Assembly: GCA_964534325.1 (NCBI GenBank)
Contig: CAZHOR010000004.1
Span: forward strand, 1-64,000
Direction of reading: 5' to 3'
DNA from: JdFR-22 sp964534325
GTDB taxonomy: Archaea; Halobacteriota; Archaeoglobi; Archaeoglobales; Archaeoglobaceae
DNA length: 64,000 nt
The notes beneath the pieces were generated by a model. That model was not told the origin of the DNA, did no database searches, and saw only the letters and a list, made by a program, of their open reading frames with translations. Each line of letters opens with the position of its first letter. Position 1 is the first letter of the stretch. Below, in pieces: positions 25,196 through 34,834 of the stretch. A program made the translations under genes and the position numbers.

Positions 25196-25801
25196 ATGAA
25201 GACTGTGGTGAAAAACGTAATCCAGAGGTTCTTCCTGAGTCTGGGTATCGTCTTCCTGATAGGGATAGTCATCAGCGAGGAGTTCAGGAACGGGCTGGCT
25301 GAGGCTATATCACCCATCCTCAATCCCATATACCAGACACTACCCATTCATGCAGTAATCTTTATTCTCGCCATATTCACCGCAACCTACACCACAGTGA
25401 TACAACGCTACGCCATTGACTTCCAGAGGTTCAAAGAGGTTCAGAAGAAGGTCATGGACTTCCAGAAAGAGTACATGGACGCTACCAAGAAGAACGATCA
25501 GGCGAGACTCAAAAAACTGGAGCCCAAGAGGGAAGAGGTCCAGAAGCTTCAGGGCGAAATGATGGGGATGCAGTTCAAGCCCATGTTCTACTCCGGGATC
25601 GTAACCATCCCAATCATTATGTGGCTGTGGATGAAGACCAACGATAACGTTATATCCCTCAGTGTGCCGTTCCACGCTTCCACCATCCACGTAAGTGACC
25701 CTATTCTACCCTTCCTGCCTTTTCCATGGTGGATCTTCTGGTACATCCTCTCATCCATTCTCATCAGTCAGGTGGAAAAGAAAGTACTCAAACTGGGATA
25801 A
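25196..25801 (+). CDS. DUF106/EMC3-family membrane protein (Oxa1/YidC superfamily)
   Basis: This 201-residue membrane protein of the DUF106 family is the archaeal relative of EMC3 and YidC/Oxa1, thought to insert membrane proteins. It has an N-terminal helix, a second helix (VIFILAIFTATYTTVIQRYAI), a charged cytosolic coiled coil (about 75-115, VMDFQKEYMDATKKNDQARL) and C-terminal helices. It follows secY without a gap. An adenylate kinase gene, frequent here in other archaea, is absent. Confidence 0.88.
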   Translation: MKTVVKNVIQRFFLSLGIVFLIGIVISEEFRNGLAEAISPILNPIYQTLPIHAVIFILAIFTATYTTVIQRYAIDFQRFKEVQKKVMDFQKEYMDATKKNDQARLKKLEPKREEVQKLQGEMMGMQFKPMFYSGIVTIPIIMWLWMKTNDNVISLSVPFHASTIHVSDPILPFLPFPWWIFWYILSSILISQVEKKVLKLG

Positions 25802-25883
25802 AAGAAAAATAATAAAATAAATAGAAACATAATAAGACAAACACAAAATACAAAATACGAAATACAAAACATAACAGGATAAC
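25802..25883 (+). repeat. A-rich short tandem repeat between genes
   Basis: The 82-base spacer before cmk is almost entirely A-rich and includes imperfect repeats of ACAAAATACAAAATACGAA type. It could be an unstructured linker within the operon. No promoter is clear. Confidence 0.4.
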
Positions 25884-26438
25884 ATGAGGATCACGATCTC
25901 AGGCTTGCCGGGAAGTGGTACATCCACGGTGGCAAAAGTAATCGCATCTAAACTGGATTATTCTCTAATATCCGCTGGCGAAATATTCAGGGAGCTTGCC
26001 CGAAAGAGAGGGTACACCCTGGAAGAATTTGGCAGGATTGCAGAGCAGGACTCTGAAATCGACCTCTACATCGACAGACTTCAGAAGGAGAGGGCAGAGA
26101 AAGCAAGGAACGCTGTGATAGAGGGAAGACTTTCCGGCTGGATGGTCAAAGACTCTTTTAAAGTCTTCTTGTTCGCCGACAGGGAATCAAGGGTATCCAG
26201 GATCTCTAAGAGAGAGAACAAGGACATCTACGTAGCAAGAGAAGAGACAATCAACAGGGAAAAAGATGAAGAGAGAAGATACTCGAAATTTTACGGGATC
26301 GACGTCAAGGACTGGAGCATATATCATGTCATACTCAACTCAGCCTACTTCGACCCGGAAACTATCGCCGGAATAATATACAAAGCGGTGGAAGCAAAAG
26401 AAGCAAAAGAAAAAAAGAGCAAGAAAACCGAGGGTTAA
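25884..26438 (+). CDS. cmk: Cytidylate kinase (archaeal type)
   Basis: This 184-residue P-loop kinase phosphorylates CMP/dCMP with ATP. It has the Walker A variant GLPGSGTST (7-15), the ISAGEIFRELARKRGYTLEEF segment of the nucleotide-binding domain, and the lid arginines REETINREKDEERR. It is the usual last conserved gene of the archaeal secY neighbourhood. The C-terminus is a lysine-rich tail (EAKEAKEKKSKKTEG). The eL34, eL14 and truB genes that often follow are not here. Confidence 0.93.
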   Translation: MRITISGLPGSGTSTVAKVIASKLDYSLISAGEIFRELARKRGYTLEEFGRIAEQDSEIDLYIDRLQKERAEKARNAVIEGRLSGWMVKDSFKVFLFADRESRVSRISKRENKDIYVAREETINREKDEERRYSKFYGIDVKDWSIYHVILNSAYFDPETIAGIIYKAVEAKEAKEKKSKKTEG

Positions 26439-26503
26439 AGAACAAGAAAACCAAGGTAAGCAGTGATAGTGATCTTCAGACATTTCTCGGTTGTTTTTGA
26501 TTT

Positions 26504-27250
26504 TCAGGGATTCACCACGGGCAGGCAGTCACCTATGGTGAGGGCTCTTCTTGCGGCGCTAATGGTGTGTCTTCTGGCCTTTTTACACGCGTTATATAAG
26601 TCAACACCACTCGCCAGTAAACATGCCAGAGATGTGCTGTAAACGCAACCCGTGCCATGGACTTCTCCCACCTTCAACTCTTTACCTATAACGTGCATTC
26701 TCTGGCTGCTGGCGTCGAACACGATATCTTTACCATTGACCCCCGTAATAGCTACAGAAAAACCGTCTGAGACCTCTTCAGCTGCTATTTTAGCGGATTT
26801 AACGTCTTTGACGCTCCTGCCGGTCAGTTGCTCGGCCTCGTAAGCGTTGGGTGTGACGACAGTGCACTCTCTCATCACCTGCCTGTAAGCTTCTACAGAA
26901 CCTATTGAATACCCGGTGGTCGAGTTGATGACCGGGTCCAGCACTATGGCCACCTTAAGCTCTTTAACCGCTCTGGCTACGGCCTCTGCCGCATCACCAT
27001 TCGGCAGCATACCTACTTTTACTGCATCGACGGTAATGTCGTCCAGCACGGCCTTTAACTGCTTCTGTAGTGATTCCTTGTTGGTGGGCTCGAAACCAGA
27101 TATTCCGCAGGTGTTCTGGTACGTAATGGCGGTGATGGCGGTGCAGGCGTGGAAGGATAGGGATTCGGCTGTCTTCACATCCGCACATATACCTGCACCA
27201 CAGGAGGTGTCAAATCCTGCTATGGAAAGTATTGTCTGTATGGATCGCAT
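26504..27250 (-). CDS. thiD: Hydroxymethylpyrimidine (phosphate) kinase
   Basis: This 248-residue ribokinase-family enzyme phosphorylates HMP and HMP-P for thiamine synthesis. It shows the N-terminal ILSIAGFDTSCGAGICADVKT (usually SIAGSDSSGGAGIQADLKT), the TPNAYEAEQLTG block, and the catalytic GTGCVYSTSLACLLASG loop. The usual GTGDxFS aspartate of ribokinases is replaced by GTGCxYS, which is the normal ThiD variant. No ThiE/ThiN domain is fused. It is convergent with the ribosomal operon. Confidence 0.92.
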   Translation of the reverse strand: MRSIQTILSIAGFDTSCGAGICADVKTAESLSFHACTAITAITYQNTCGISGFEPTNKESLQKQLKAVLDDITVDAVKVGMLPNGDAAEAVARAVKELKVAIVLDPVINSTTGYSIGSVEAYRQVMRECTVVTPNAYEAEQLTGRSVKDVKSAKIAAEEVSDGFSVAITGVNGKDIVFDASSQRMHVIGKELKVGEVHGTGCVYSTSLACLLASGVDLYNACKKARRHTISAARRALTIGDCLPVVNP

Positions 27251-27375
27251 GATAAAAACTCAATTGAACCCTCTATAATTTGTTCGATTTTGTCATTCAT
27301 ATCAGTTATCAAGTGTCAGTCAAGTAGGACTAAATAGTAAATAAAAAGGAGGGTAAAAGATTCGCTTAAGCCAAG

Positions 27376-29958
27376 CTAAAAGACGAATTTGATGGTCACT
27401 ATCTCGAAAGCTTTGACCCTCATCTTGATGATGTTATCTTCGATGGGCACTTCTCCTTCCTCTTCTTCCATGAGGTTGGTCTTCACCACTTTTTGAGGAT
27501 CAGTGAAGAAACTTATGGTGGCGTCCGTGTCCTCTCCTGATGCTTCATAGAATCTGAGTACTATGCCGCTCTTATCTTCAGCCGGTTTCAAGGCTGTCAT
27601 TACTACATTATCTGGTTCTATGGATAAGAAAGACCTGTTTCTCCTGAATTTCTTGTTGCGGGAGAGCTGTTTGGCGATGAGCTCGTAGTTGAACTCGTAA
27701 CCCTGTTTATACGATTGGGCTTTCTTCCAGTCCCCTTTGTGAGGATAGACTGAGTATCTGAAGGAATAGGTCTTGAGCTCTCGGGCATCGGGGACGGGTA
27801 TCGCCGGTCCTGCACTTCCATCCGAGGAAAGCATACCCACAGCCCTCAGTAGAGTGATATAGACTTCGCCGTCTCTAATCTCGTTCTCCGGGTTTCCTCT
27901 ATTTATTACAGTAACACCGTTATTTCCATCACTGTAATCTACCCACCTCACAGAGGGGAAAACTCCGGAAGGCGTCTCCTTCCATCCCTCTGGATTGAAG
28001 TAATACTGGTTGGTGGGTCTGTTGACGGTTCCGAACTGCGTTTCACACTGGTATTCTGGAAGATTCATGTCCGTAGAGAATTTGACCCTCAACCTGATCC
28101 TGGGGTGCTGGTCTCTAACCACGGTGGAGAAGTCTATTCGGGGCAGATTCTTGTATATGATAATCTTCTTCTTGACCCTGAGGAAGTTGTGCCTCCAGAT
28201 CAGCGGTCTCTGAGCGTCCAGCAGCCTGTAAGGCCACCTGAGCGAGAAATAATCTGTTTCAATGTTGATAACTCTTCTTACCGGTGATTTGTCTATCCAG
28301 AAGTTCTTCATTCTGAATGAGCCGTATTTCACTCCTTCACCGCTCTCTGTCTTGAGGGGGTATCCCAGGGTCTTCTTATGATAGTAGAGGTCTCCGATCT
28401 CTTCGTCGAGGACCAGATTATTTGCCGTGCAGACCTTCTCTCCATCCTTGAATACGTCTACCAGCCCGCTGTCGGGGTAAAATCTTACTCTGTGGTGGTT
28501 GGTGTCTATGGTGTTCCCCCGTATCTTGATGAAGTCTTTAGCCTTCTTTCTGGGTTTGTTCTCCATCACCCTGTAAACCTTGTAGCCCATGGGTGGGACG
28601 GTGGGTATGAAACCCACTCTGGCGTATTTAAGGGACCCGTCTTCGTATCTGGTAAAACGAATTATCTCTATGTCTATTTCCTCTTCATCACTCTTTAACC
28701 CGCCTATCTTCTTGATGTCTCCCTCAAAGAAGTTCAAGTCAACCTCTACCCAGTTGGAAGCCTCCCAGGAGAGTGGATTGAAAACCACCACGTCTCCATA
28801 TACGGATTCTTCAGCATCTCTTGAATCGGACTCAACTGTGTCGAGGAGCACCTTTGGTGACAGATAGGATAATTTGGTCTTCAGAAAACCAATGTAATCC
28901 CTTACATCGTCATAAGCACTGTCCATACCCGTTCCCGGCACCACATCGTGGAATCCCAAGAACAGGACCTTGGTCCAGAAATCCTGAAGTTCCTCCAGGT
29001 ATGGCCAGGAGCCGTTAAGTGATTTATGGAGAGCCATGAACCTCTCAAAATAAAGGAGCCAGTTCTCGTATCTTCTCAAATTTTTCTTTATCCATATCCT
29101 GCTGGAAGAGCAGTCGGGGAAGACCTCGGAATACTTCCCGGAGAACATTTCTCCCCTCCGGATGGGGGCATCCTTCACTTTCTGTTCAAGGTCCTGGAAA
29201 AATTCTGATGGGGTGGCTATCTTGATCTTGGCGGAATGGCCTTCATTCCACTCATTCACTTTCCGTGAGGTCTGAGGCTGAGGGAGGGTAACTCCACTCC
29301 CCGAGGGCATCAGGATGTTGTTGGTTAAAGACAATCTCTTTAACTCTCGATAGCTCTCATCCAGCTTATCCAGATCCAGTCCTGCCCTGTAACCCAGAGG
29401 CATCCAGTGGGACAATATCCGTGTCCCATCAAGACCTTCCCACAGGAATTCGGTGGGCTTGTTTTCCGGACAACCTCTTCTGAATGCCAGCCACTTGTAA
29501 CCCGACTTCCTGTAGATCTGGGGGAGCTGAGCGTTTAACCCGAAGCTGTCCGCCTGCCACATCACGGGAACGTCCACACCGAACTTTTCTTTTATGTACT
29601 TCTTACCAACGAGTATCTCTCTAACCAGCGTCTCTTCCTGGGGGACCATAGTGTCCGCCATAAGGTATTCTCCGTCCGCGATCTCCAGACGCCCCTGTCT
29701 GATGTATTCCTTGATCTTGGAGAAAAGCTCGGGGTACCTCAGCTCAACCTCTTCGAGCAGGAAGGTCTGTTCAATGGTGAACTTATAATCCTCGTATTTC
29801 TCCAGGATCTCGACCACTTTCTTTAAAATGAGGTCAATGTTGATATAGAAGTAGTCCTCCTTGGTGAAAACCCACATAGCGTCGTAATGGGTGTGGGGAA
29901 CCAGGTATATTTGGTCCAGTTTTTCTTCTTCATTCTGGGTTGTATTTTTATTTTCCAT
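27376..29958 (-). CDS. Glycoside hydrolase family 38 alpha-mannosidase
   Basis: This 860-residue protein has the GH38 catalytic N-terminal domain. Metal ligands are in VPHTHYDAMW (His-x-His/Asp) and the nucleophile region in MWQADSFGLNAQLPQ, where the Asp is the expected nucleophile. Middle three-helix and C-terminal beta domains complete the family architecture. It hydrolyses alpha-mannosides, possibly from glycans or lipids, in the cytosol, since there is no signal peptide. Its neighbours give no further hint; no sugar transporter is adjacent. Confidence 0.92.
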   Translation of the reverse strand: MENKNTTQNEEEKLDQIYLVPHTHYDAMWVFTKEDYFYINIDLILKKVVEILEKYEDYKFTIEQTFLLEEVELRYPELFSKIKEYIRQGRLEIADGEYLMADTMVPQEETLVREILVGKKYIKEKFGVDVPVMWQADSFGLNAQLPQIYRKSGYKWLAFRRGCPENKPTEFLWEGLDGTRILSHWMPLGYRAGLDLDKLDESYRELKRLSLTNNILMPSGSGVTLPQPQTSRKVNEWNEGHSAKIKIATPSEFFQDLEQKVKDAPIRRGEMFSGKYSEVFPDCSSSRIWIKKNLRRYENWLLYFERFMALHKSLNGSWPYLEELQDFWTKVLFLGFHDVVPGTGMDSAYDDVRDYIGFLKTKLSYLSPKVLLDTVESDSRDAEESVYGDVVVFNPLSWEASNWVEVDLNFFEGDIKKIGGLKSDEEEIDIEIIRFTRYEDGSLKYARVGFIPTVPPMGYKVYRVMENKPRKKAKDFIKIRGNTIDTNHHRVRFYPDSGLVDVFKDGEKVCTANNLVLDEEIGDLYYHKKTLGYPLKTESGEGVKYGSFRMKNFWIDKSPVRRVINIETDYFSLRWPYRLLDAQRPLIWRHNFLRVKKKIIIYKNLPRIDFSTVVRDQHPRIRLRVKFSTDMNLPEYQCETQFGTVNRPTNQYYFNPEGWKETPSGVFPSVRWVDYSDGNNGVTVINRGNPENEIRDGEVYITLLRAVGMLSSDGSAGPAIPVPDARELKTYSFRYSVYPHKGDWKKAQSYKQGYEFNYELIAKQLSRNKKFRRNRSFLSIEPDNVVMTALKPAEDKSGIVLRFYEASGEDTDATISFFTDPQKVVKTNLMEEEEGEVPIEDNIIKMRVKAFEIVTIKFVF

Positions 29959-30181
29959 AATAGAACACCTGCACCTTTACCTAAAAAACTGTCATTTGGT
30001 CACAATCTGACTTCCGGCCTGACTTTAAACTATACATAATTTTTGGTTAAATTTATTGAACATAAATAATTAACCTTTATATCATTATGGGCTTACTGAT
30101 AATTGCACGAATAATTGAAACAATGATCTGATCACTTAATTACTCTAAATTTAGAAGTTAGGGATTGTTCTTTGAAGTTGT

Positions 30182-31408
30182 TCATTTATTCTTTATTTCT
30201 CCTGCTCTGGTGAGGGCTACTTTGGCCAGAACAGGCCCAATAAATTCGTGGACTATGGTTGCACCTATTATAACGGTGATAACGATGTTGGAGATGTCGT
30301 CAAAACCGTATTTTTGTTTTAGGAGCAATGCCAGCCCTATAACCACTCCTCCCTGCGGTATCAGCCCTCCGGCCACATACTTCTTTACATTCGGAGGGGA
30401 TCTGGAGACATGAGCTCCCATAGCTGTTCCCAGGAACTTTCCAATAGCCCTGAAAGCTACAAAGGAAAATATAAGCAAGTATGAGCCGGTCAGGACGCCA
30501 AAATCGAGGTACATCCCGCTCAATGTAAAAAAGAATACGAAGATCAATTCTTCTGTGTAGCGCTCCATGATCTTGAATATCTTCTTTCTCATGGGATTGA
30601 AGTTTACCACCACCACACCCATGGTCATGGTGGAGATCAGCCTGTCCAGCTCCAGGAAAGCGGCTATACTGAAACACGAAAGCAGGAGGCTGAGGATCAC
30701 AACAATATACGTTCCTTCGGTCTCTCTTTTAATAAATCTGGAGATTACGTTGAACAGGAATCCGAATAAACTCCCCAGCCCTATTGCTCCAAAGATGGTC
30801 ACCAGCGGGTGCAGAAAAGATGAGTATATGGTCAAGGACTGGGAGAGGATAAGGAAGCTGGCAATGGAGGCAGCGATACTGTAATTTATTATTCCTAGAG
30901 CATCATCAAAAGCGGTTATACCCATGATTGTGTTTGATACGTCGCCCTCCGCCTTATACTCGTGTTTAACTGCCAGAGTAGCAGAAGGGTCGGTAGGTGT
31001 CCCCAGCGATGCCAGAAGAAGAGAAAGAGGGATGAGAAAAGTGAAAAGCGCACCTCCAGGGACCTCTATAACGAGAGGGGTGACGGCAAGAAGTCCCAAG
31101 AAGAGGATCATGAAGACCATTTCGGACTCAAAGAGGCCGATAGAGACTATTTCTCTTCCCAACCGCTTGAGCCTGGAGTACAGTAATGACCCTCCAACAG
31201 AGAAAGTGATGAAAGCCAGTGCAATGTTGGTCACAAAACCGGTGGTATTCACAAAGGTAGAGGGAATAAATCCGCACACACTGGGATTCAAAACCACTCC
31301 AGCCAGAATATACCCGGTGACCTTGGGTAGTTTTACCTTAGTTGCTGCTTCCCCCAGTACAAAACCAGTGAAGAGAATGATCCCAACGATGAGCAGAGGG
31401 TCAAGCAT
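30182..31408 (-). CDS. CPA2-family cation:proton antiporter
   Basis: This 408-residue membrane protein with about 12 helices belongs to the monovalent cation:proton antiporter-2 class (KefB/NapA-like). Motifs include the start GIILFTGFVLGEAATKVKLP, TPTDPSATLAVKHEYKAEGD with the paired acidic residues, ITAFDDALGIINYSI, and the late GGLIPQGGVVIGLALLL. It lacks the C-terminal TrkA-N domain of many KefB relatives, so regulation differs. It would exchange Na+ or K+ for H+. Confidence 0.9.
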   Translation of the reverse strand: MLDPLLIVGIILFTGFVLGEAATKVKLPKVTGYILAGVVLNPSVCGFIPSTFVNTTGFVTNIALAFITFSVGGSLLYSRLKRLGREIVSIGLFESEMVFMILFLGLLAVTPLVIEVPGGALFTFLIPLSLLLASLGTPTDPSATLAVKHEYKAEGDVSNTIMGITAFDDALGIINYSIAASIASFLILSQSLTIYSSFLHPLVTIFGAIGLGSLFGFLFNVISRFIKRETEGTYIVVILSLLLSCFSIAAFLELDRLISTMTMGVVVVNFNPMRKKIFKIMERYTEELIFVFFFTLSGMYLDFGVLTGSYLLIFSFVAFRAIGKFLGTAMGAHVSRSPPNVKKYVAGGLIPQGGVVIGLALLLKQKYGFDDISNIVITVIIGATIVHEFIGPVLAKVALTRAGEIKNK

Positions 31409-31566
31409 TTTATCTTACTGACAACTTTACAGTGTCCTCCGCTCCATCCCAATTTAGGAGTCCGATTCGCAAGCAAATATAACAGCAATCCAGAAAGATA
31501 GAATAGAGGAACATTCCGGTTCTATTCATAAAAGCAAAAATAAAAATTAAAAGGAAGAGTTTTGAA

Positions 31567-31767
31567 TTACTTCCTGGTTGCCATTTTAATGTCTTCTGCC
31601 TTTACAGTCTTTCTACCAGAATGATTTGCAATATCGACTGCTTTTTTCGACAATTTAATGGCATGGTCTTCAATAGCATCTGCAAGTGCTTTTTTAGCTG
31701 CTTCACTAACACGTTGTGCACCTGCATCCCTAATAATTCGCTCTACTGGAGCAAGCGGTAACTCCAT
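31567..31767 (-). CDS. Archaeal histone (HMf family), second copy
   Basis: This 66-residue histone fold protein starts ELPLAPVERIIRDAGAQRV and ends HSGRKTVKAEDIKMATRK. It is clearly homologous to but divergent from the histone at 530-733 (for example NHSGRKT against RHSGRKT, and a more acidic middle helix). It has its own GAGGTGAATA ribosome-binding site. The TATA-like box TTATATAAG lies about 55 bases upstream on the minus strand (about 31817-31828). Confidence 0.96.
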   Translation of the reverse strand: MELPLAPVERIIRDAGAQRVSEAAKKALADAIEDHAIKLSKKAVDIANHSGRKTVKAEDIKMATRK

Positions 31768-31769
31768 TT

Positions 31770-32098
31770 TTATTCACCTCCCAACACCAATGATTTTTTA
31801 ATATATTCTTTTCATTAATCTTATATAAATTTTTAGGTGTTCTCAACCAATTACTTGTCTTATTTTTGGGATGTAGAAGTAATTGGGTAACTATCCTTAA
31901 TATACTTCCCTTATATAGGGGTGTGATATTGGTTATTGTCAACTGGTCATTGATAAATAAGTGGGAGGTGACAAGAGGTTTATCAGCTCTAATTTATTTA
32001 AAATAATTAATATATTTATTCTGGAGGTACAAAACAACCATAGGTGGCATAGAACATTTGGGAATATTAGAACAGTCCCAATTATATATTGAAACTAC
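31770..32098. other. Intergenic region of 330 bases
   Basis: The left end holds the histone promoter. The rest is AT-rich with two GGAGGT-like motifs (31962-31967, 32022-32027) not followed by an ORF. A 6-bp inverted repeat (TTGGGA/TCCCAA, about 32058-32082) lies just after the stop of the glycosylase gene on the minus strand and could be its transcription terminator. I see no gene here. Confidence 0.4.
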
Positions 32099-32902
32099 CT
32101 ATAGCTCCCGTTGATCTTTAGGACAATAATAAGAGGTTCTGCCTGAAAAATCGAGTGTTTTTAAATAATTACCGCAGCGGGGACATAACCCACCTTTATG
32201 CCTATGGGGAATCAGATACGTGGAAGGCAGTTCGTCCAGACGTGCTTTTTTATCAATAACTGTTCTCAATACTTCTTTTGTATTATTGAAGAGATTCTCT
32301 ATGGTCTTTTCATCCAGCTTGTTGCACATTGTTCGGGGATGTACCCCTGTTTGATACAGGATCTCGTCAGAATATATGTTGCCGATACCTGCAATGATCT
32401 TCTGGTTCATTAGAATGTATTTGGCTCTTCCTCTCCTGCCCTGCAATTGTTTTCTAAAGGTTTTAAAATCCATATTCAGAGCATCAGGACCCAAACCCTT
32501 CTTCTTGACGTATTGCTCCACACTCCCGGTTAGATTAACTCTGCCCAGCATTCTCTGACAGATGTAGTTCAACCTATCCCCGTTGGCGAAGTTGATAAGC
32601 AGGCGGGTGTGTTTGGGAATATTTTCGGACTTATCGTCGGACTTTAAATAGCTGAAGAGACCGGTCATACCGAAATGAAAGACCATCCATAAGCCCTGGT
32701 GGCCTTTAGCTTCAGCGAACAAGTACTTCCCATGGCGTCGAGTAGTTTTGAATTGTTTTCCTTTTAGTTCAGAAGAAAGCTGTTCTGCCGTGACTTCTTC
32801 CAGGATAAGCGAGTTGGTTACCTCCACATCCTGAATGGTGTGGTGAAGGGAGGTCTCGTCCATGTAGTGCCGGAAAAACTCTACCTCTGGAAGCTCGGGC
32901 AT
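32099..32902 (-). CDS. Fpg/Nei-family DNA glycosylase (MutM-like)
   Basis: This 267-residue base-excision enzyme removes oxidised purines by beta,delta-elimination. The processed N-terminal Pro2 and Glu3 (MPELPEVE) are the catalytic pair, with Lys in RRHGKYLFAEA. The H2TH segment is GIGNIYSDEILYQTGVHPRT. The C-terminal zinc finger reads CPRCG ... YYCPKDQ, so the fourth ligand position holds Asp instead of Cys. Fpg proteins are common in bacteria but rare in archaea, which mostly use Ogg/AGOG, so transfer from bacteria is likely. Confidence 0.92.
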   Translation of the reverse strand: MPELPEVEFFRHYMDETSLHHTIQDVEVTNSLILEEVTAEQLSSELKGKQFKTTRRHGKYLFAEAKGHQGLWMVFHFGMTGLFSYLKSDDKSENIPKHTRLLINFANGDRLNYICQRMLGRVNLTGSVEQYVKKKGLGPDALNMDFKTFRKQLQGRRGRAKYILMNQKIIAGIGNIYSDEILYQTGVHPRTMCNKLDEKTIENLFNNTKEVLRTVIDKKARLDELPSTYLIPHRHKGGLCPRCGNYLKTLDFSGRTSYYCPKDQREL

Positions 32903-33015
32903 CTCTTGCTAAATAATTCGAATAACTAAAAACTTTTCTGTGATAATCAATGAAGTGAAATTGAAATTACTGTAATGTTAACCCTGAAAGCTGTAAGCAA
33001 ATGGAGGTGGTAAAC

Positions 33016-33231
33016 TTGTTCAGGGACTTCAATCCCCACTTAAGCCAGTTCAAGGTCGTTTGCCAGAGATGCGGTAGAGCCGGAGAGGTGGATCTGGAGA
33101 AGGTGAAGTCTAAGGACTTTTCGGACGGCTTCTATTATTTCAGGGAGGATAAGAAAGATTTGGGGGATGTGGAGTGGTTCCTCTGCTCTCACTGCTATAG
33201 AGAGATCTTTGTGGAACACGACGAGCTATAG
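33016..33231 (+). CDS. Small CxxC zinc-ribbon-like protein
   Basis: This 71-residue hypothetical protein has two CxxC pairs (VCQRCGRAG and LCSHCYREIF) about 40 residues apart, which could form one zinc site. I chose the TTG at 33016 because GGAGGTG (33002-33008) sits seven bases upstream. The ATG at 33001 overlaps that SD and would add MEVVN. It is convergent with the flavoprotein gene. No family or function is recognised. Confidence 0.6.
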   Translation: MFRDFNPHLSQFKVVCQRCGRAGEVDLEKVKSKDFSDGFYYFREDKKDLGDVEWFLCSHCYREIFVEHDEL

Positions 33232-33252
33232 GAATAATAGAGGTATAACATA

Positions 33253-34713
33253 TCATCTGTTGAGGCTGACGTCTATATCGGGGAGTTTGTGCTTCAGCAT
33301 GTGGTGGTAGGTGTCCACGTCCATTAGGGAGTTGAATGCCCCCTTCACTACTTCGTTTAGGGCAGGGTGTATGTGCATGCCGAGGAATATGGGGCTGGGA
33401 CTCTGTGCTGGTGTGTACATGAGATTTATTACCTCCTGTATCAGGACTGAGGCGTGAGGACCAACTATATGCGCTCCCAGTATTTTTTCGGTCTCCGCAT
33501 CCAGAACAACTTTGGCGAAATAGTTCTTGACGCCCATGGCGTTCCCTTTAGCGTTATCTTCGTATCTGTCAAAACCTATTATCACTCTATCCTTCCCCAG
33601 CTTATTTATGGCCTCATTCTCTCCCATGCCTCCACTGGCTACTTCGGGATAGGTGAAGACTGCGTGAGGAACTGCATGGTAGTCTACCTTCATTTGCTTT
33701 CCCAGAACGGCGTTGTGATAGACTACCCGTGACTCGTAGTTGGCCACGTGCTTGAAGAGGTATTTGCCTACCGCATCCCCCAGAGCCCACACGTTGGATT
33801 GAGAAGTTTCGAGGTATTCGTTGACCTTGATCCATCCATTCTTGTCTGTTTCGATCCCTCCCTTTTGAGGGTTGAGAATATCCGAGTTGGAGGCTCTACC
33901 CGCAGCGATCAATACCTCCTGAGAGTTGATGGTGACCTTTTTACCTGTCTCCCGGTTTATGGCAGTAGTAACTTTCACCTCGTTACCTTCAATTTCGTCT
34001 TCAGCTATTTCAACTACTTCGTGGTTGGTTAGTATGTCCAATTGCTTGGAGAGGTCGTGTTTTAGAACTGCTGAAACCTCTTCCTCTTCACCCGGGAGGA
34101 ATTGAGGGTTTCTACCCAGTATGGTCACCTTGCTTCCCATGGAGGAAAAGAAGTGCCCGTATTCCGCTGCCACAAAACCTCCGCCCACGATGACCAGACT
34201 CTCGGGGAGCTGCTGGATATCCAGTATGGTATCACTGGTATGATAGGGGACTTTGTCTAAACCTTTAATAGAGGGTATAAAGGGTTTGGAGCCGGTGCAC
34301 AGGAGTATTAGGGGGGCAGTTATTATTTCGTTGCCTACGCTTAGTTTATAGGGCTCCACGAATTCTGCGGGGTTGGTGTAGTAGCCGATATTGGGTGTAG
34401 ATGATAGTCCCTCTCTTATCATCTCGATGTCCGGGTCGACGAGGGAGTGCATCCTCTTCATGATAGACTGAAAGTCGATGTTGTTGACCTGGACGTCAAT
34501 GCCCATTTCTTTGGCTTTCTCGATGTTCTTGATGAGCTCTGCTGGGTATAACAGTATCTTGGTGGGGATGCACGCTTTAGTTAGGCAGATACCGCCTGGG
34601 GGGTCCTTGTCTATTACGGCTACCTTTAGATCTTCATCTTGATTGAGCATGGCTTCCACGATATTCATGGCGGAGCCAGTGCCAATAGCGATAACATCAT
34701 ACTTGATTACCAT
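33253..34713 (-). CDS. Dihydrolipoamide dehydrogenase-like flavoprotein
   Basis: This 486-residue class I pyridine nucleotide-disulfide oxidoreductase has the FAD motif GTGSAMN (11-17) and the redox pair Cys43/Cys48 in GGICLTKACIPTK. The NAD-binding segment is LVIVGGGFVAAEYGHF, and the C-terminal His-Glu motif HPALNEVVKGAF marks the lipoamide dehydrogenase class. No 2-oxoacid dehydrogenase E1/E2 genes are nearby, so the substrate may be another disulfide or a mercuric or thiol system. The middle residues resemble archaeal Lpd orthologues acting alone. Confidence 0.88.
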   Translation of the reverse strand: MVIKYDVIAIGTGSAMNIVEAMLNQDEDLKVAVIDKDPPGGICLTKACIPTKILLYPAELIKNIEKAKEMGIDVQVNNIDFQSIMKRMHSLVDPDIEMIREGLSSTPNIGYYTNPAEFVEPYKLSVGNEIITAPLILLCTGSKPFIPSIKGLDKVPYHTSDTILDIQQLPESLVIVGGGFVAAEYGHFFSSMGSKVTILGRNPQFLPGEEEEVSAVLKHDLSKQLDILTNHEVVEIAEDEIEGNEVKVTTAINRETGKKVTINSQEVLIAAGRASNSDILNPQKGGIETDKNGWIKVNEYLETSQSNVWALGDAVGKYLFKHVANYESRVVYHNAVLGKQMKVDYHAVPHAVFTYPEVASGGMGENEAINKLGKDRVIIGFDRYEDNAKGNAMGVKNYFAKVVLDAETEKILGAHIVGPHASVLIQEVINLMYTPAQSPSPIFLGMHIHPALNEVVKGAFNSLMDVDTYHHMLKHKLPDIDVSLNR

Positions 34714-34834
34714 CCAACCACCACTGAAGGTTATACTGTGAATACTTAAGTTTGACTTTAGGGTTTAAGCCTATTTGAGAATCAACTTTAGGGATAATTG
34801 CGGTTGTTCTCTTCACTACTTCTGAGTACTGAGC

